From the NCBI RefSeq assembly GCF_947490095.1, contig NZ_CANLFS010000007.1, positions 62,001-126,000 of the forward strand: DNA of 64,000 nucleotides. The letters are read 5' to 3'. The notes below the pieces were generated by a model that did no database searches, had not been told where the DNA came from, and worked only from the letters and a program-made list of their open reading frames with translations. Position numbers and translations under genes: made by a program. The DNA is from an uncultured Halomonas sp. (GTDB taxonomy: Bacteria; Pseudomonadota; Gammaproteobacteria; Pseudomonadales; Halomonadaceae). Shown here one piece after another: positions 37,873 through 46,913 of this stretch. Position 1 is the first letter of the stretch. Every line of letters begins with the position of its first letter.

Positions 37873-37900
37873 GTGCCAGGTGCCAGGTGCCAGGTGCCAG
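37873..37900. repeat. 7-bp tandem repeat, four copies
   Basis: Unit GTGCCAG, four perfect copies followed by a degenerate one (GTGCTCG). Confidence 0.95.
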
Positions 37901-37924
37901 GTGCTCGGTGGGCTCAGGCCGTGG

Positions 37925-37984
37925 CATCAGTAGAGTCGGCGTGAGTCGATTCGGCGTCAGTAGGTCCGGCGTCAGTAGATTCGG
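37925..37984. repeat. 15-bp tandem repeat, four imperfect copies
   Basis: Units of the form CGTCAGTAGATTCGG, with scattered changes. The last unit includes the stop codon and final codons of the acyltransferase gene. Confidence 0.9.
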
Positions 37985-38910
37985 AAGCGACGGAAGCGGC
38001 AGTGGTCGGGATGCCCGTCCTGCTCCTGGATTACCTTGCGATAGCGCTTGTACTCCCACTGGTACTGGGCGGGGTCCAGGGCGATGGCGGCCTCGACACA
38101 GGCATTGACGCCGGTGGCGGACGTCACTTCGTCGGTAGAATAGACGCGCTCGTCGGCCGCCAGGAAGTGAATCTCGAAGCCCCGGCCGGGTAGGCGTCGC
38201 GCCACCCCGGTGACCACGCGGGCCTCGGTGCGGGCAACGAGCTTGGGCAGCAGGGTGGCGGTATAGGCGGGGCGTCCGAAGAAGGGGGCGAAGACGCCGC
38301 TGCCCCAGCTCGGCTCCTGGTCGGGCAGGATGCCGATCGCCTCGCTGCGTTTCAGCGCCTTGAGCAGGGCCGCCACACCGCGGGGGTTGGTCGGGACCAG
38401 GCTCGCCCCCATGCGCTCGCGGCCGGCGCGGGTCACGGCGTCGAGCTCGCCGATCTTGGGCGGCTCGTACATGGCGGTAAAGGGGAAGTGGCTGGAGAGC
38501 CAGAAGTTGAGGACCTCCCAGTTGCCGAAGTGAGGCGCCAGCACGATGACCCCGCGACCCTCGGCGCGCGCCTCGTCGAGCAGCTCGCGGCCATGGATGG
38601 CCAGCAGGGAGGCGTCGACACGCTCGGGCTCGCCCATCCAGGCGAAGCCGATCTCGAGCATGGTGGCGGCGGAGTGGGTCAAGCTGTCGCCGGCGAGGCG
38701 GCGTCGCTCGGCATCGCCGATATCCGGGTAGACCTGGGCCAGGTTGGTCTCGGTCACCTCGCGCTCGCGACGGCTGAAGCGGTGCACCAGCGGGCCGATC
38801 AGGCGGGCAATCCGCCACAGGGTCTTAGGGCCCCGGCCGGCCAGGGATCGCCATAGCGTCTTGATGGCGCGGGCTTGGATAGCGCTCATGGGGGAAGGCG
38901 GTGTGGCCAT
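37972..38910 (-). CDS. Lipid A biosynthesis lauroyl/myristoyl acyltransferase (LpxL/HtrB family)
   Basis: 312 aa. Transfers a secondary acyl chain to the lipid A precursor at the inner membrane. The acyltransferase HxxxxE motif is in APHFGNWEVL, and GILPDQEPSWGSGVFAPFFGR (conserved core ILPDQEP) follows near residue 195. An N-terminal hydrophobic stretch can anchor it. The end (YQWEYKRYRK) is typical. ATGs at 38910 and 38889 are both possible; neither has a good ribosome binding site. Symbol left blank because LpxL and LpxM cannot be separated by eye. Confidence 0.88.
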   Translation of the reverse strand: MATPPSPMSAIQARAIKTLWRSLAGRGPKTLWRIARLIGPLVHRFSRREREVTETNLAQVYPDIGDAERRRLAGDSLTHSAATMLEIGFAWMGEPERVDASLLAIHGRELLDEARAEGRGVIVLAPHFGNWEVLNFWLSSHFPFTAMYEPPKIGELDAVTRAGRERMGASLVPTNPRGVAALLKALKRSEAIGILPDQEPSWGSGVFAPFFGRPAYTATLLPKLVARTEARVVTGVARRLPGRGFEIHFLAADERVYSTDEVTSATGVNACVEAAIALDPAQYQWEYKRYRKVIQEQDGHPDHCRFRRFRIY

Positions 38911-38914
38911 GGCG

Positions 38915-39307
38915 TTAGACCAGCCAGGTGTCCACGTTCTCGGGAGAACGCTTCTCCTGGAGCCCCTTGAAGCCCTTGACGCAGCGGATCACCAGCCACA
39001 CGACGGCCACCAGCCATAATGCGAAGCCGATCAGCACGAACATCAGTACGGCGGCCAGGCCGAAGTAGAGCATGCCGATCCAGAAGGTGCGGATCTGATA
39101 GCGGTAGTGCTGGTCGAGCCATTCCGGGCCCTTGCCACGATAGACATAGGCAATGACCACGCCCACAAGGGCGGTCAGTCCACCGGTGATGATGCTGGCC
39201 AGATAGAGGGCATAGATGACCATGGGGAGCGTCGTGTCGACCGGCTCGGGGCTCTCGATGATTATGTTCTCACGATGCGAGTCGTCGTTGTGCAGGTTGT
39301 CGCTCAT
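38915..39307 (-). CDS. Small membrane protein (DUF4870-like)
   Basis: 130 aa with three hydrophobic segments (LPMVIYALYLASIITGGLTAL region; FWIGMLYFGLAAVLMFVLIG region; LWLVAVVWLVIRCVKGF). DQHYRYQIRTFW between segments 1 and 2 is a pattern seen in DUF4870-type proteins. The ATG at 39307 starts a polar N-terminus. It ends 4 bp before the start used for the acyltransferase gene and is likely co-transcribed. Function unknown. Confidence 0.8.
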   Translation of the reverse strand: MSDNLHNDDSHRENIIIESPEPVDTTLPMVIYALYLASIITGGLTALVGVVIAYVYRGKGPEWLDQHYRYQIRTFWIGMLYFGLAAVLMFVLIGFALWLVAVVWLVIRCVKGFKGLQEKRSPENVDTWLV

Positions 39308-39392
39308 GTGTGGGCCAACGTCCTGGTTCGGTTTGAGAAAGTAGAGGGTTACATGATACCCGGCGAGGGCGACAATGCCACCGTCGAGACCA

Positions 39393-39800
39393 TCAAGGGG
39401 CCTCGTCGGCCTCGGAGGCGTGACGCAGCGGCCGGCTGATCTCCAGCAGGTTGCCGTCCGGGTCGCGCAGGTAGAGGGATTCGAGCTTGCCATTGGCGCC
39501 CTGGCGCTCTACCGGTCCCAGCTCGACCTCCACGTCCAGTGCTTGCAAGTGACGCGCCACTTCGTCCAGGGGGAGCAGGCTGCGCAGGCAGAGGTCGAGG
39601 CTGCCGGGCGTGGGGGTGCCGGCGCGGGGCTCGATATCGGTAGCGGTCCAGTGCAGGCGTAGGGCCAGGTCGCCGAGGATCAGGTCGACGCGTTCGCGAT
39701 CGCGGTAGCGCACCTCGAGCCCCAGTACGCGAGAGTAGAAGTCGACCGCACGGGAAATATCGGTCACGGTGATGACCAGGTGGTCCAGACCTGACAGCAT
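39393..39800 (-). CDS. VOC-superfamily (glyoxalase/dioxygenase-like) protein
   Basis: 135 aa. LDHLVITVTDISRAVDFYSRVLGL at the start (metal-binding His7) and YLRDPDGNLLEISRP at the end (metal-binding Glu) mark a single vicinal-oxygen-chelate domain. The family covers glyoxalases, fosfomycin-resistance enzymes and dioxygenases; which applies here is not clear. The ATG follows GGAG at 6 nt spacing. Confidence 0.88.
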   Translation of the reverse strand: MLSGLDHLVITVTDISRAVDFYSRVLGLEVRYRDRERVDLILGDLALRLHWTATDIEPRAGTPTPGSLDLCLRSLLPLDEVARHLQALDVEVELGPVERQGANGKLESLYLRDPDGNLLEISRPLRHASEADEAP

Positions 39801-39841
39801 TCGTCGCTCCTTGGAGAATAATGATGTTAGCAGAGGATACG

Positions 39842-40477
39842 ATGATGCCGGCCTGCCCGCTATGCACATCCGTGGATACGGATTTATATCACCGCGATGT
39901 GCGGCGCGAGTACCATTGCTGCAGGCGTTGCGCGCTGGTGTTCGTACCGCCGGCCTTCCGGCTTGCCCCCGAGGCGGAGCGAGCGGTGTATGACCAGCAC
40001 GAGAACGCGCCGGACGACCCCGGCTATCGCCGCTTCCTGTCGCGGCTGTTTGTGCCGCTACGCGAGCGCCTTTCCGACGGGGCCTGTGGACTCGACTTCG
40101 GGGCCGGGCCGGGGCCGACGCTGTCGGTGATGTTCGAAGAGGTCGGCCATCCCATGGCCATCTATGACCCTTTCTATGCGCCGGATCCATCGGTGCTCGA
40201 GCACACCTTCGATTTTATCACCGCCACCGAGGTAGCCGAACACCTCTTCTCACCCGGCCGGGAGCTGGCACGGCTCGCCGCTCGGCTACGGCCCGGCGGC
40301 TGGCTGGGGCTGATGACCAAGCGAGTCACCGACCACGCCGCCTTCACACAATGGCATTACATTCTCGACCCGACCCATGTGAGCTTCTTCAGCGAGGCCA
40401 GCTTTCGCTGGCTGGCCGATGAACTCGAGCTTGGTATCGAGTTTCCCGCCGCCGATGTGGTGCTTCTGCATAAATAA
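39842..40477 (+). CDS. Class I SAM-dependent methyltransferase with N-terminal zinc ribbon
   Basis: 211 aa. CPLC (Cys5, Cys8) and CCRRC (Cys26/27, Cys30) form a likely zinc-binding knuckle. LDFGAGPGP is the SAM-binding loop, and ITATEVAEHL and LRPGGWLGLMT follow in the expected order. The start at 39842 (or 39845) was preferred to 39821 because of GAGG spacing. Substrate unknown. Divergent from the VOC gene across about 40 bp. Confidence 0.87.
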   Translation: MMPACPLCTSVDTDLYHRDVRREYHCCRRCALVFVPPAFRLAPEAERAVYDQHENAPDDPGYRRFLSRLFVPLRERLSDGACGLDFGAGPGPTLSVMFEEVGHPMAIYDPFYAPDPSVLEHTFDFITATEVAEHLFSPGRELARLAARLRPGGWLGLMTKRVTDHAAFTQWHYILDPTHVSFFSEASFRWLADELELGIEFPAADVVLLHK

Positions 40478-40554
40478 TTGTATTAATGGTAGAAAGTTTT
40501 GCCAAATATTTCCCTCGTTCCTATCTCCCTCCTTCCAGTTCGAGGCATGCACTA

Positions 40555-42003
40555 ATGTCGCGGCAGTTGCTGGCCCTGGCCATCGCCCCCTTGCTGGGGC
40601 TCTTTATTCTCGGCATTGGCAATGGATTTCTGGCCACGGTCATCACGTTGCGCCTGGATGCCGCGGGCGAATCAGCGACGGTGATTGCCTGGGTGTCGGC
40701 GGCCTATTTCATCGGCCTGGCGCTGGGGGCCATCCTGAATGACCGTATGCTGCTGCGCATCGGGCATATCCGCTCCTATGGCAGCTTCGCCTCGTTGGTA
40801 GCGGTAACCGTGATCCTGCAGGGCCTGGTGGAGCATCCCTGGGCGTGGTTTATCCTGCGCCTGATCGGTGGCTGGGCCACGGTGGGCGTCTACCTGGTAA
40901 TCGAGAGCTGGTTGCTGGCCTCGGGGGAGGCCAGGGTGCGTGGTCGATTGCTCGCGCTCTACATGATCTCGCTCTATGCGGCCGGCGTGCTTGGCCAATT
41001 GTTGTTGGGTATCACCGAGGCCATGGGCGGTGCCTCGTCGTTCATGGTGATCGGCATGCTGGCCTCGCTGTCGGTGTTGCCCATGGCGATGATTCCGCAG
41101 TTCACGCCGATGATCGAGAAGGCCGAACCGCTCTCGCCATTGCGTCTGATCATGTTGACCCCAACCGGGGTCATGGGCAGCTTCGGTTCCGGGTTGGTGG
41201 TAGCGGGCGTCTACTCCCTGCTGCCACTCTATCTTCAGCGCACCGGTCTCTCGGTCGACCGCGTTGGACAGATGATGGCGGTAGTGACACTCGGCGCGAT
41301 GGTCCTGCAGTATCCGGTAGGGCGCTGGTCCGACCGTCACGACCGACAGCTGGTGCTGATTCTGATCTCGGCTTTCTGCACCCTGATCTCGGCGGCGGTG
41401 CTCTGGTTACCGCTGAATACCTGGAGCCTGGCCGGGCTGTTGTTCCTGCTCGGGGGCGGGGTGTTTTCGTTCTATCCTGTCGCACTGGGCCATGCTGCCG
41501 ACCGCGCGCCGGCCGGCGCCTTGGTGCGCATGAGCCAGGGCCTGCTGCTGATCAACGCCATCGGCTCGGCGCTCAGTCCGCCGCTGATTTCGCCGGTATT
41601 GAGCAAGTTGGGGGATGCGGGTCTGTTCTGGAGCTTCGGGGCGCTAGGCATCTGTCTGGTTCTGTTCTTCACCTGGCGGCGCAGCATGCGTCCGGCACCG
41701 TTGCCGGTGGCTCCCTTCCATGCCGGCACGCCGATGACGGCGAGTGGTGCCGAGCTTGTCATCACCCAGGAGCTGGTTCAGGGCGCCACCGAACATGAGT
41801 ATATGGAGAGTCTTGCCGACCTGGTGCCCGATGTGGAGGTCGCCGAGCCACTGGTGGGGCCACCACCGCCGGATGAGTCCTGTGTTGCTCACTACCTCGA
41901 ACCCGAGGACACCGAAGAATCGACTCAGCAAACGCTGCCGGGTATCGAGACTGTCGAGGCCTATCTCGAGACGACGCAGTCGGTATTTAAGACCTTGGGC
42001 TAA
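40555..42003 (+). CDS. MFS transporter (YcaD-like)
   Basis: 482 aa. Twelve membrane segments to about residue 385 (begins LLALAIAPLLGLFILGIGNG) with GRWSDRHDRQ as the conserved loop motif in the second half. An acidic cytoplasmic tail of about 95 residues follows (EDTEESTQQTLPGIETVEAY). The ATG at 40555 begins the first membrane helix; the frame is open further upstream. Substrate unknown. Confidence 0.9.
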   Translation: MSRQLLALAIAPLLGLFILGIGNGFLATVITLRLDAAGESATVIAWVSAAYFIGLALGAILNDRMLLRIGHIRSYGSFASLVAVTVILQGLVEHPWAWFILRLIGGWATVGVYLVIESWLLASGEARVRGRLLALYMISLYAAGVLGQLLLGITEAMGGASSFMVIGMLASLSVLPMAMIPQFTPMIEKAEPLSPLRLIMLTPTGVMGSFGSGLVVAGVYSLLPLYLQRTGLSVDRVGQMMAVVTLGAMVLQYPVGRWSDRHDRQLVLILISAFCTLISAAVLWLPLNTWSLAGLLFLLGGGVFSFYPVALGHAADRAPAGALVRMSQGLLLINAIGSALSPPLISPVLSKLGDAGLFWSFGALGICLVLFFTWRRSMRPAPLPVAPFHAGTPMTASGAELVITQELVQGATEHEYMESLADLVPDVEVAEPLVGPPPPDESCVAHYLEPEDTEESTQQTLPGIETVEAYLETTQSVFKTLG

Positions 42004-42062
42004 TGGTCGACGGAAAGTAGTGAATCTACTATCGCCGTTATCATTTTCCCCGAGGTGCTTCG

Positions 42063-43883
42063 ATGATTCCCTTTGCCGCTCCCGTTCGCGATTTCCGCTT
42101 CGTGCTGGAAGAACTGCTCGAACATGGCTCGTTGTCACTGCCCGGCTTCGAGGAAGCCAGCCCCGACCTGGTCGAGGCGGTGCTGGAGGAAGCCGCCAAG
42201 CTGGCCGGCGAGGTCTGGGCGCCACTCAATGCCAGCGGCGACCAGCAGGGCTGCACCCGCCGTGATGATGGCGGCGTGGGCGTGCCGGAAGGCTTTGTCG
42301 AGGCCTACCAGGCCTACGCCGAAGGCGGCTGGAATGGCATCGGCGTCTCCGAGGCGCTGGGCGGCCAGGGGCTGCCCGAGGTGGTGGCAAGCGCGGTGCA
42401 GGAAATGCTTCAAGGCGCCAACATGGCGCTGGGGTTGTGTCCCATGCTGACGGCCGGTGCCATCGAGGCGTTGGCCCACCATGGCAACGAAGCGCTGCGC
42501 TCTACCTACCTGCCCAAACTCGTCGAGGGCCGCTGGACGGGGACCATGAACCTGACCGAGCCCCAGGCCGGCTCCGACCTCTCCAAGGTGCGGACCCGTG
42601 CCGTGCCCCAGGAGGACGGTAGCTATCGACTCTTCGGCCAGAAGATCTTTATCACCTGGGGCGAGCATGATGCCGCCGAGAACATCATTCACCTGGTGCT
42701 GGCGCGCAAGCCGGATGCCCCCGAGGGCAACAAGGGGATCTCGCTGTTCGTGGTGCCCAAGTACTTAGTCCATGAACCCCAGGTCAATGAGCCCGGGGAC
42801 AGCGCCGATGTCACCCTGGGCGAGCGTAACGATGTCGTCTGTGCCGCCCTCGAGCATAAGCTGGGCATCCACGGCTCGCCTACCTGCACCCTGAGTTTCG
42901 GCGAGAAGGACGGTGCCATCGGTTACCTGGTCGGCGAAGAGGGGCGCGGCCTCAACCATATGTTCACCATGATGAACGAGGCGCGCCACAAGGTCGGCAT
43001 CCAGGGCGTCGGCGTGGCCGAGCGCGCCTGCCAGCACGCCGCCGCCTACGCCCTGGATCGCACCCAGGGCCGCAGCCCGCGCTCGGGGCGCCAGGACTGC
43101 ACGATCAGCGATCATCTGGATGTACGGCGCATGCTGCTCTCGATGCGCGCCCGTACCGATGCCCTGCGTGCCCTGGCGCTCTACTGCGCCGCCCAGCTCG
43201 ACGTGGCGCGCCATGCAGCAAACGATGCCGAGCGGGTTGCCGCCCAGGCCCGAGTCGACGTCCTGATTCCGGTGGTCAAGGCGTTCTCTACCGACCAGGC
43301 CGTCGAGATCGCGTCGCTGGGGATTCAGGTCCATGGAGGCATGGGCTTTATCGAGGAGACCGGCGCCGCCCAGCTGCTGCGTGATGCGCGCATTGCGCCC
43401 ATCTATGAAGGCACCAACGGCATTCAGGCCCTGGATCTCGCCGGGCGCAAGCTGCAGCGCGACGGCGGTGCCGCCCTGGCGGGATTGATCGAGCAGGTAG
43501 AGGCCACTGCCGAGGCGCTGGCGGCGAGCGCCGATCATGCCGGCCTCGGCGAGAGCCTGTCGGGCGGCGCCGCCGATCTGCGTGCCGCCATGGCCACGGT
43601 GCTGGAAGCGGGCGCCGACCCGGAGAATGGCGCCGATGCCGTCCAGGCCTATGCCACTCCCTTCCTGAGTCTCGTCGGGCATGTGTTGTGCGCCTGGCAG
43701 ATGGGCCAGGCGGCGCTCAAGGCCAGCGCCGCCCAGGCCGGCGGTAGCGCGGATCCCTTCTATGCCACCAAGCGCTTGAGCGCCGACTATGCGATTCGCC
43801 AATGGCTGCCGGTGGGGAGGGCACAGCGCGCGGTGATCGAGGCCGGGATGGCCAGCCTGGCCGCCTTCGAAGTCGCTCACTAG
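42063..43883 (+). CDS. Acyl-CoA dehydrogenase (FadE-like, long form)
   Basis: 606 aa flavoprotein for the first step of fatty-acid beta-oxidation. MNLTEPQAGSDLSKVRT and GQKIFITWGEHD are FAD/substrate-contact blocks; GVQGVGVAE-like, QVHGGMGFIEETG and IAPIYEGTNGIQALDL carry the catalytic Glu region. The C-terminal about 130 residues match the extra domain of the 600-residue acyl-CoA dehydrogenases. The ATG follows GAGGTG. Probably in one operon with the next gene. Confidence 0.94.
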   Translation: MIPFAAPVRDFRFVLEELLEHGSLSLPGFEEASPDLVEAVLEEAAKLAGEVWAPLNASGDQQGCTRRDDGGVGVPEGFVEAYQAYAEGGWNGIGVSEALGGQGLPEVVASAVQEMLQGANMALGLCPMLTAGAIEALAHHGNEALRSTYLPKLVEGRWTGTMNLTEPQAGSDLSKVRTRAVPQEDGSYRLFGQKIFITWGEHDAAENIIHLVLARKPDAPEGNKGISLFVVPKYLVHEPQVNEPGDSADVTLGERNDVVCAALEHKLGIHGSPTCTLSFGEKDGAIGYLVGEEGRGLNHMFTMMNEARHKVGIQGVGVAERACQHAAAYALDRTQGRSPRSGRQDCTISDHLDVRRMLLSMRARTDALRALALYCAAQLDVARHAANDAERVAAQARVDVLIPVVKAFSTDQAVEIASLGIQVHGGMGFIEETGAAQLLRDARIAPIYEGTNGIQALDLAGRKLQRDGGAALAGLIEQVEATAEALAASADHAGLGESLSGGAADLRAAMATVLEAGADPENGADAVQAYATPFLSLVGHVLCAWQMGQAALKASAAQAGGSADPFYATKRLSADYAIRQWLPVGRAQRAVIEAGMASLAAFEVAH

Positions 43884-43971
43884 CCTCAACATCAGGCGTT
43901 CGCCGCCGGCACCGTGCCGGCGGCCACCCCACCAACCTTCCATGGCCATGCGCCAGATCACGGAGCCACCC

Positions 43972-45603
43972 ATGAGTCAGAGCATCTTCGAGCAGGATCT
44001 GCCCAAGACCGTCGCCAACCATGTGCCGTTGTCACCGCTGACCTTTATCGAGCGTACCGCCTCGGTCTATCCGGACTACCCGGCGGTGGTCTACGGCGAG
44101 CGGCGCCGCGATTGGGGGACCACCTGGGAACGCTGCCGCCGTCTCGCCTCGGCCATCGAGATGCGCGGCATCCGGCCCGGTGAGACCGTGGCCGCCATGT
44201 TGCCCAACGTGCCGGCGATGTTCGAGGCCCACTTCGGCGTGCCGCTGGCAGGTTGCGTGCTCAACACCCTGAATATTCGCCTGGATGCCGAGGCCATCGC
44301 CTATATGCTGGAGCACGGCGAGGCCAGGGCGATCCTGGGCGACCCCGAGTTCGCGGACGTGATCGAGGAGGCGGTCGGCAGGCTCGAGACCAAGCCGTTG
44401 ATCATCGATGTGGCGGACCCCGAGTTCATGCCCGAGGGGCGTGCCATCGGGGAACTGGAGTATGAGGCGCTGCTGGCCGAGGGCTCCCCGGACTACGCCT
44501 ACCGGCTGCCCGAGGACGAGTGGCAGGCCATCTCGCTCAACTACACCTCCGGTACCACCGGCAAGCCCAAGGGCGTGGTCTATCACCACCGTGGGGCCTA
44601 CCTGAATGCCACCAGCAACATCCTGGTATGGGCGATGCCGCATCACCCGGTGTATCTGTGGACCCTGCCGATGTTTCACTGCAACGGCTGGTGCTTCCCC
44701 TGGACCATCGCCGCCACCGCCGGCACCAACGTCTGCCTGCGCAAGGTCGAGGCGAAGAAGGTGATGGACCTGATCGCCGACGAGGCGGTGAGCCACTTCA
44801 GCGGTGCCCCCATCGTGCTCAATGGCCTGGTCAACCTGCCGGAGGAGCAGAAGCGCGACTTCGAGCATCCGGTGAAGGTCACCACGGCCGGCGCGGCGCC
44901 GCCGGCCTCGGTCATCGCCGGGGTCGAGACGCTGGGCATCGACGTCACCCATGTCTACGGGCTCACCGAAGTGTATGGCCCGGTGACCTCCTGTGCCTGG
45001 CGTGCGGCGTGGGACGAGTTGCCCATGGAGGAGCGGGCTAGGCTCAAGTCACGCCAGGGGGTGCGCTATCACATGCTGGAGGCGCTGTGTGTGGCCGACC
45101 CCAACACCCTGGAGCCGGTCCCCAAGGATGGTCAGACCATGGGCGAGATCCTGATGCGTGGCAACAACGTGATGAAGGGCTACCTGAAGAATCAGGCGGC
45201 CACGGAACAGGCCCTGGAGGGCGGTTGGTACCATACCGGCGACCTCGCCGTGTGGCATGCGGATGGTTACATCGAGATCAAGGACCGCTCCAAGGACATC
45301 ATCATCTCCGGCGGCGAGAACATCTCCACCATCGAGGTCGAGGATTGCATCTACTCGCACCCGGCGGTCGAGGAGGCCGCCGTGGTGGCCAAGCCCGACG
45401 AGAAGTGGGGCGAAACGCCCTGTGCCTTCGTCACGCTCAAGATGGGCTACGGCGAGGTCACCGAACAGGACATTATCGATCACTGCCGCAAGCAACTGGC
45501 GACCTTCAAGGCGCCGAAGACCGTGATCTTTACCGAACTGCCCAAGACCTCCACCGGCAAGATCCAGAAGTTCGTGCTGCGCGATGAAGCGCGCAAGCAG
45601 TAA
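43972..45603 (+). CDS. Acyl-CoA synthetase (AMP-forming)
   Basis: 543 aa. The ATP loop is YTSGTTGKPKGVVYHHRG, followed by VYGLTEVYGPVT, YHTGDLAVWHADGYIEI (conserved YHTGD) and the C-terminal catalytic Lys in TSTGKIQKFVLRDEA. It resembles medium/long-chain fatty acyl-CoA ligases of the AlkK/FadD group. The start at 43972 follows GGAG; an upstream ATG at 43942 adds ten residues. Supplies acyl-CoA to the neighbouring dehydrogenase. Confidence 0.94.
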   Translation: MSQSIFEQDLPKTVANHVPLSPLTFIERTASVYPDYPAVVYGERRRDWGTTWERCRRLASAIEMRGIRPGETVAAMLPNVPAMFEAHFGVPLAGCVLNTLNIRLDAEAIAYMLEHGEARAILGDPEFADVIEEAVGRLETKPLIIDVADPEFMPEGRAIGELEYEALLAEGSPDYAYRLPEDEWQAISLNYTSGTTGKPKGVVYHHRGAYLNATSNILVWAMPHHPVYLWTLPMFHCNGWCFPWTIAATAGTNVCLRKVEAKKVMDLIADEAVSHFSGAPIVLNGLVNLPEEQKRDFEHPVKVTTAGAAPPASVIAGVETLGIDVTHVYGLTEVYGPVTSCAWRAAWDELPMEERARLKSRQGVRYHMLEALCVADPNTLEPVPKDGQTMGEILMRGNNVMKGYLKNQAATEQALEGGWYHTGDLAVWHADGYIEIKDRSKDIIISGGENISTIEVEDCIYSHPAVEEAAVVAKPDEKWGETPCAFVTLKMGYGEVTEQDIIDHCRKQLATFKAPKTVIFTELPKTSTGKIQKFVLRDEARKQ

Positions 45604-45661
45604 GACGAACGTTCTGAATCGGCCGGCAATCAAGGCATTATCGCCATTTGGCGTGGCTCGC

Positions 45662-45737
45662 GTAGGCCCGATAAGCCGCAGGCGCATCGGGCATGACGCT
45701 GGCGTCTACTCGATGCCCGGTGCGCTGGCGCTTACCG
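45662..45737 (-). repeat. BIME-like intergenic repeat, copy 2
   Basis: Reverse-complement of the element at 20245-20320; arms nearly identical, 16-bp centre different. It lies in the 250-bp gap between the acyl-CoA synthetase and 3-hydroxyacyl-CoA dehydrogenase genes. Confidence 0.85.
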
Positions 45738-45853
45738 CGCCTACGAATGTGGATAGCCCATTAGTGCCATGTGGCTGACTATCACGCCAGCCTGCGAAGC
45801 ACTCAAAAAATTTCCAAGCGATCACCCATCAGAAGAGACCAAGGAGAGCGTAG

Positions 45854-46699
45854 ATGAGTCAGCAAGCGATCGGCGTGGTAGGCGCCGGCACCATGGGGCA
45901 GGGCATCGCCCAGGTGCTGGTGCAGAGCGGCTTTTCGGTCCGGCTCTATGACGTGGCCGAGGAGCAGCTCCAGCGCGCTCGCGGTGGCATCGACAAGGGC
46001 CTGGGCAAGCTGGTCGCCAAGGAGAAACTCGCCGCGGCCGACCAGCAAGAGGCCATGGCACGCCTGGACACCACCACCGCGCTGGATGCCCTGCGCGACT
46101 GCGAGGTGATCATCGAGGCCGCCCCCGAGCAGCCGGCCCTCAAGGAGAAGCTGTTTCGCGATCTGAGCCGCCTGAGCCATGAGGCGATCCTGGCGTCCAA
46201 TACCTCCTCGCTGTCGCTGACCCGGCTCGCCGCCGTGTGCGAGCGGCCCGAGCGCGTGGTGGGCATGCACTTCTTCAATCCGGTGCCGGTACTCAAGCTG
46301 GTCGAGGTGATCCGCGCCGAGCAGACGTCCGATGCCACCGTGGCGCGCATCGAGGCGCTGACCCAGGCGCTGGGCAAGACCGCCGTGGCGATCGGTGACT
46401 CCCCGGGCTTTGCGGTCAACCGCCTGCTGGTGCCGATGATCAATGAGGCCGCCTTCCTGCTCCAGGAGGGCGTGGCCAGCGCGGCGGACATCGACGCCTC
46501 CATGAAGCTGGGCGCCGCCCATCCCATGGGGCCGCTGGCCCTGGCCGACCTGATCGGCCTGGATGTCTGTCTCTCGATCATGGAGGTGCTGCAGGAGGGC
46601 TTCGGCGACCCCAAGTATCGTCCTTGCCCACTGCTCAAGCGCATGGTCGCCGCCGGCTATCTGGGACGGAAGAGTGGCCGTGGCTTCCACGCCTACTGA
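45854..46699 (+). CDS. 3-hydroxybutyryl-CoA / 3-hydroxyacyl-CoA dehydrogenase
   Basis: 281 aa. NAD loop GVVGAGTMGQGIAQ at the N-terminus, conserved MHFFNPVPVLKLVEV with the catalytic His-Glu pair, and PGFAVNRLLVPMINEA in the second domain. Size fits the single-function PaaH/Hbd type. The ATG follows AAGGAGAG. With its neighbours it supplies the third step of beta-oxidation or short-chain metabolism. Confidence 0.95.
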   Translation: MSQQAIGVVGAGTMGQGIAQVLVQSGFSVRLYDVAEEQLQRARGGIDKGLGKLVAKEKLAAADQQEAMARLDTTTALDALRDCEVIIEAAPEQPALKEKLFRDLSRLSHEAILASNTSSLSLTRLAAVCERPERVVGMHFFNPVPVLKLVEVIRAEQTSDATVARIEALTQALGKTAVAIGDSPGFAVNRLLVPMINEAAFLLQEGVASAADIDASMKLGAAHPMGPLALADLIGLDVCLSIMEVLQEGFGDPKYRPCPLLKRMVAAGYLGRKSGRGFHAY

Positions 46700-46825
46700 A
46701 GCGACGACTCACCATGACGCTCGATATCCGGGGCGCCGATGGTCAGCCTGTCTTCGCTCGTGATGCGAGCCGAGCGATTCCTTATCTCGGATACTGCCGT
46801 CTCCGATACTGCCAAGGGGGGATTG

Positions 46826-46858
46826 CCGCCCAACCTAGCGTTCGCTAGGGTTGGGCGG
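46826..46858. terminator. Long hairpin in the gap before the crotonase gene
   Basis: CCGCCCAACCTAGCG pairs with CGCTAGGGTTGGGCGG (one bulged G), loop TT. No T tract follows, so it may be a terminator, processing site or repeat rather than a strong intrinsic terminator. Confidence 0.5.
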
Positions 46859-46913
46859 TATCGTCTCAACCGTCTCTTGACCGTCTCTCAACAACAACCC
46901 GAGGAGTCCTACC

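Larger units (their letters stand above)
37668..37971. other. Repeat-rich spacer between opgG and the acyltransferase gene
   Basis: 304 bp without a gene. Three unrelated tandem arrays occupy much of it (listed separately). It must also hold any promoter for opgGH, which I could not identify. Confidence 0.7.

Noticed and set aside
37925..38050. Frameshift truncating the acyltransferase C-terminus
   Set aside because: The in-frame end (YQWEYKRYRK and about 20 more residues) already matches the usual length of the family.
37859..38818. Long Arg-rich minus-strand frame overlapping the acyltransferase gene and the repeats
   Set aside because: Different frame from the acyltransferase; composition is typical of an out-of-frame GC-rich shadow, although the LLTP-like repeats at its end come from the 15-bp array.
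46714..46848. 44-codon frame between the 3-hydroxyacyl-CoA dehydrogenase and crotonase genes
   Set aside because: Runs through the hairpin at 46826, lacks a ribosome binding site and resembles nothing known.
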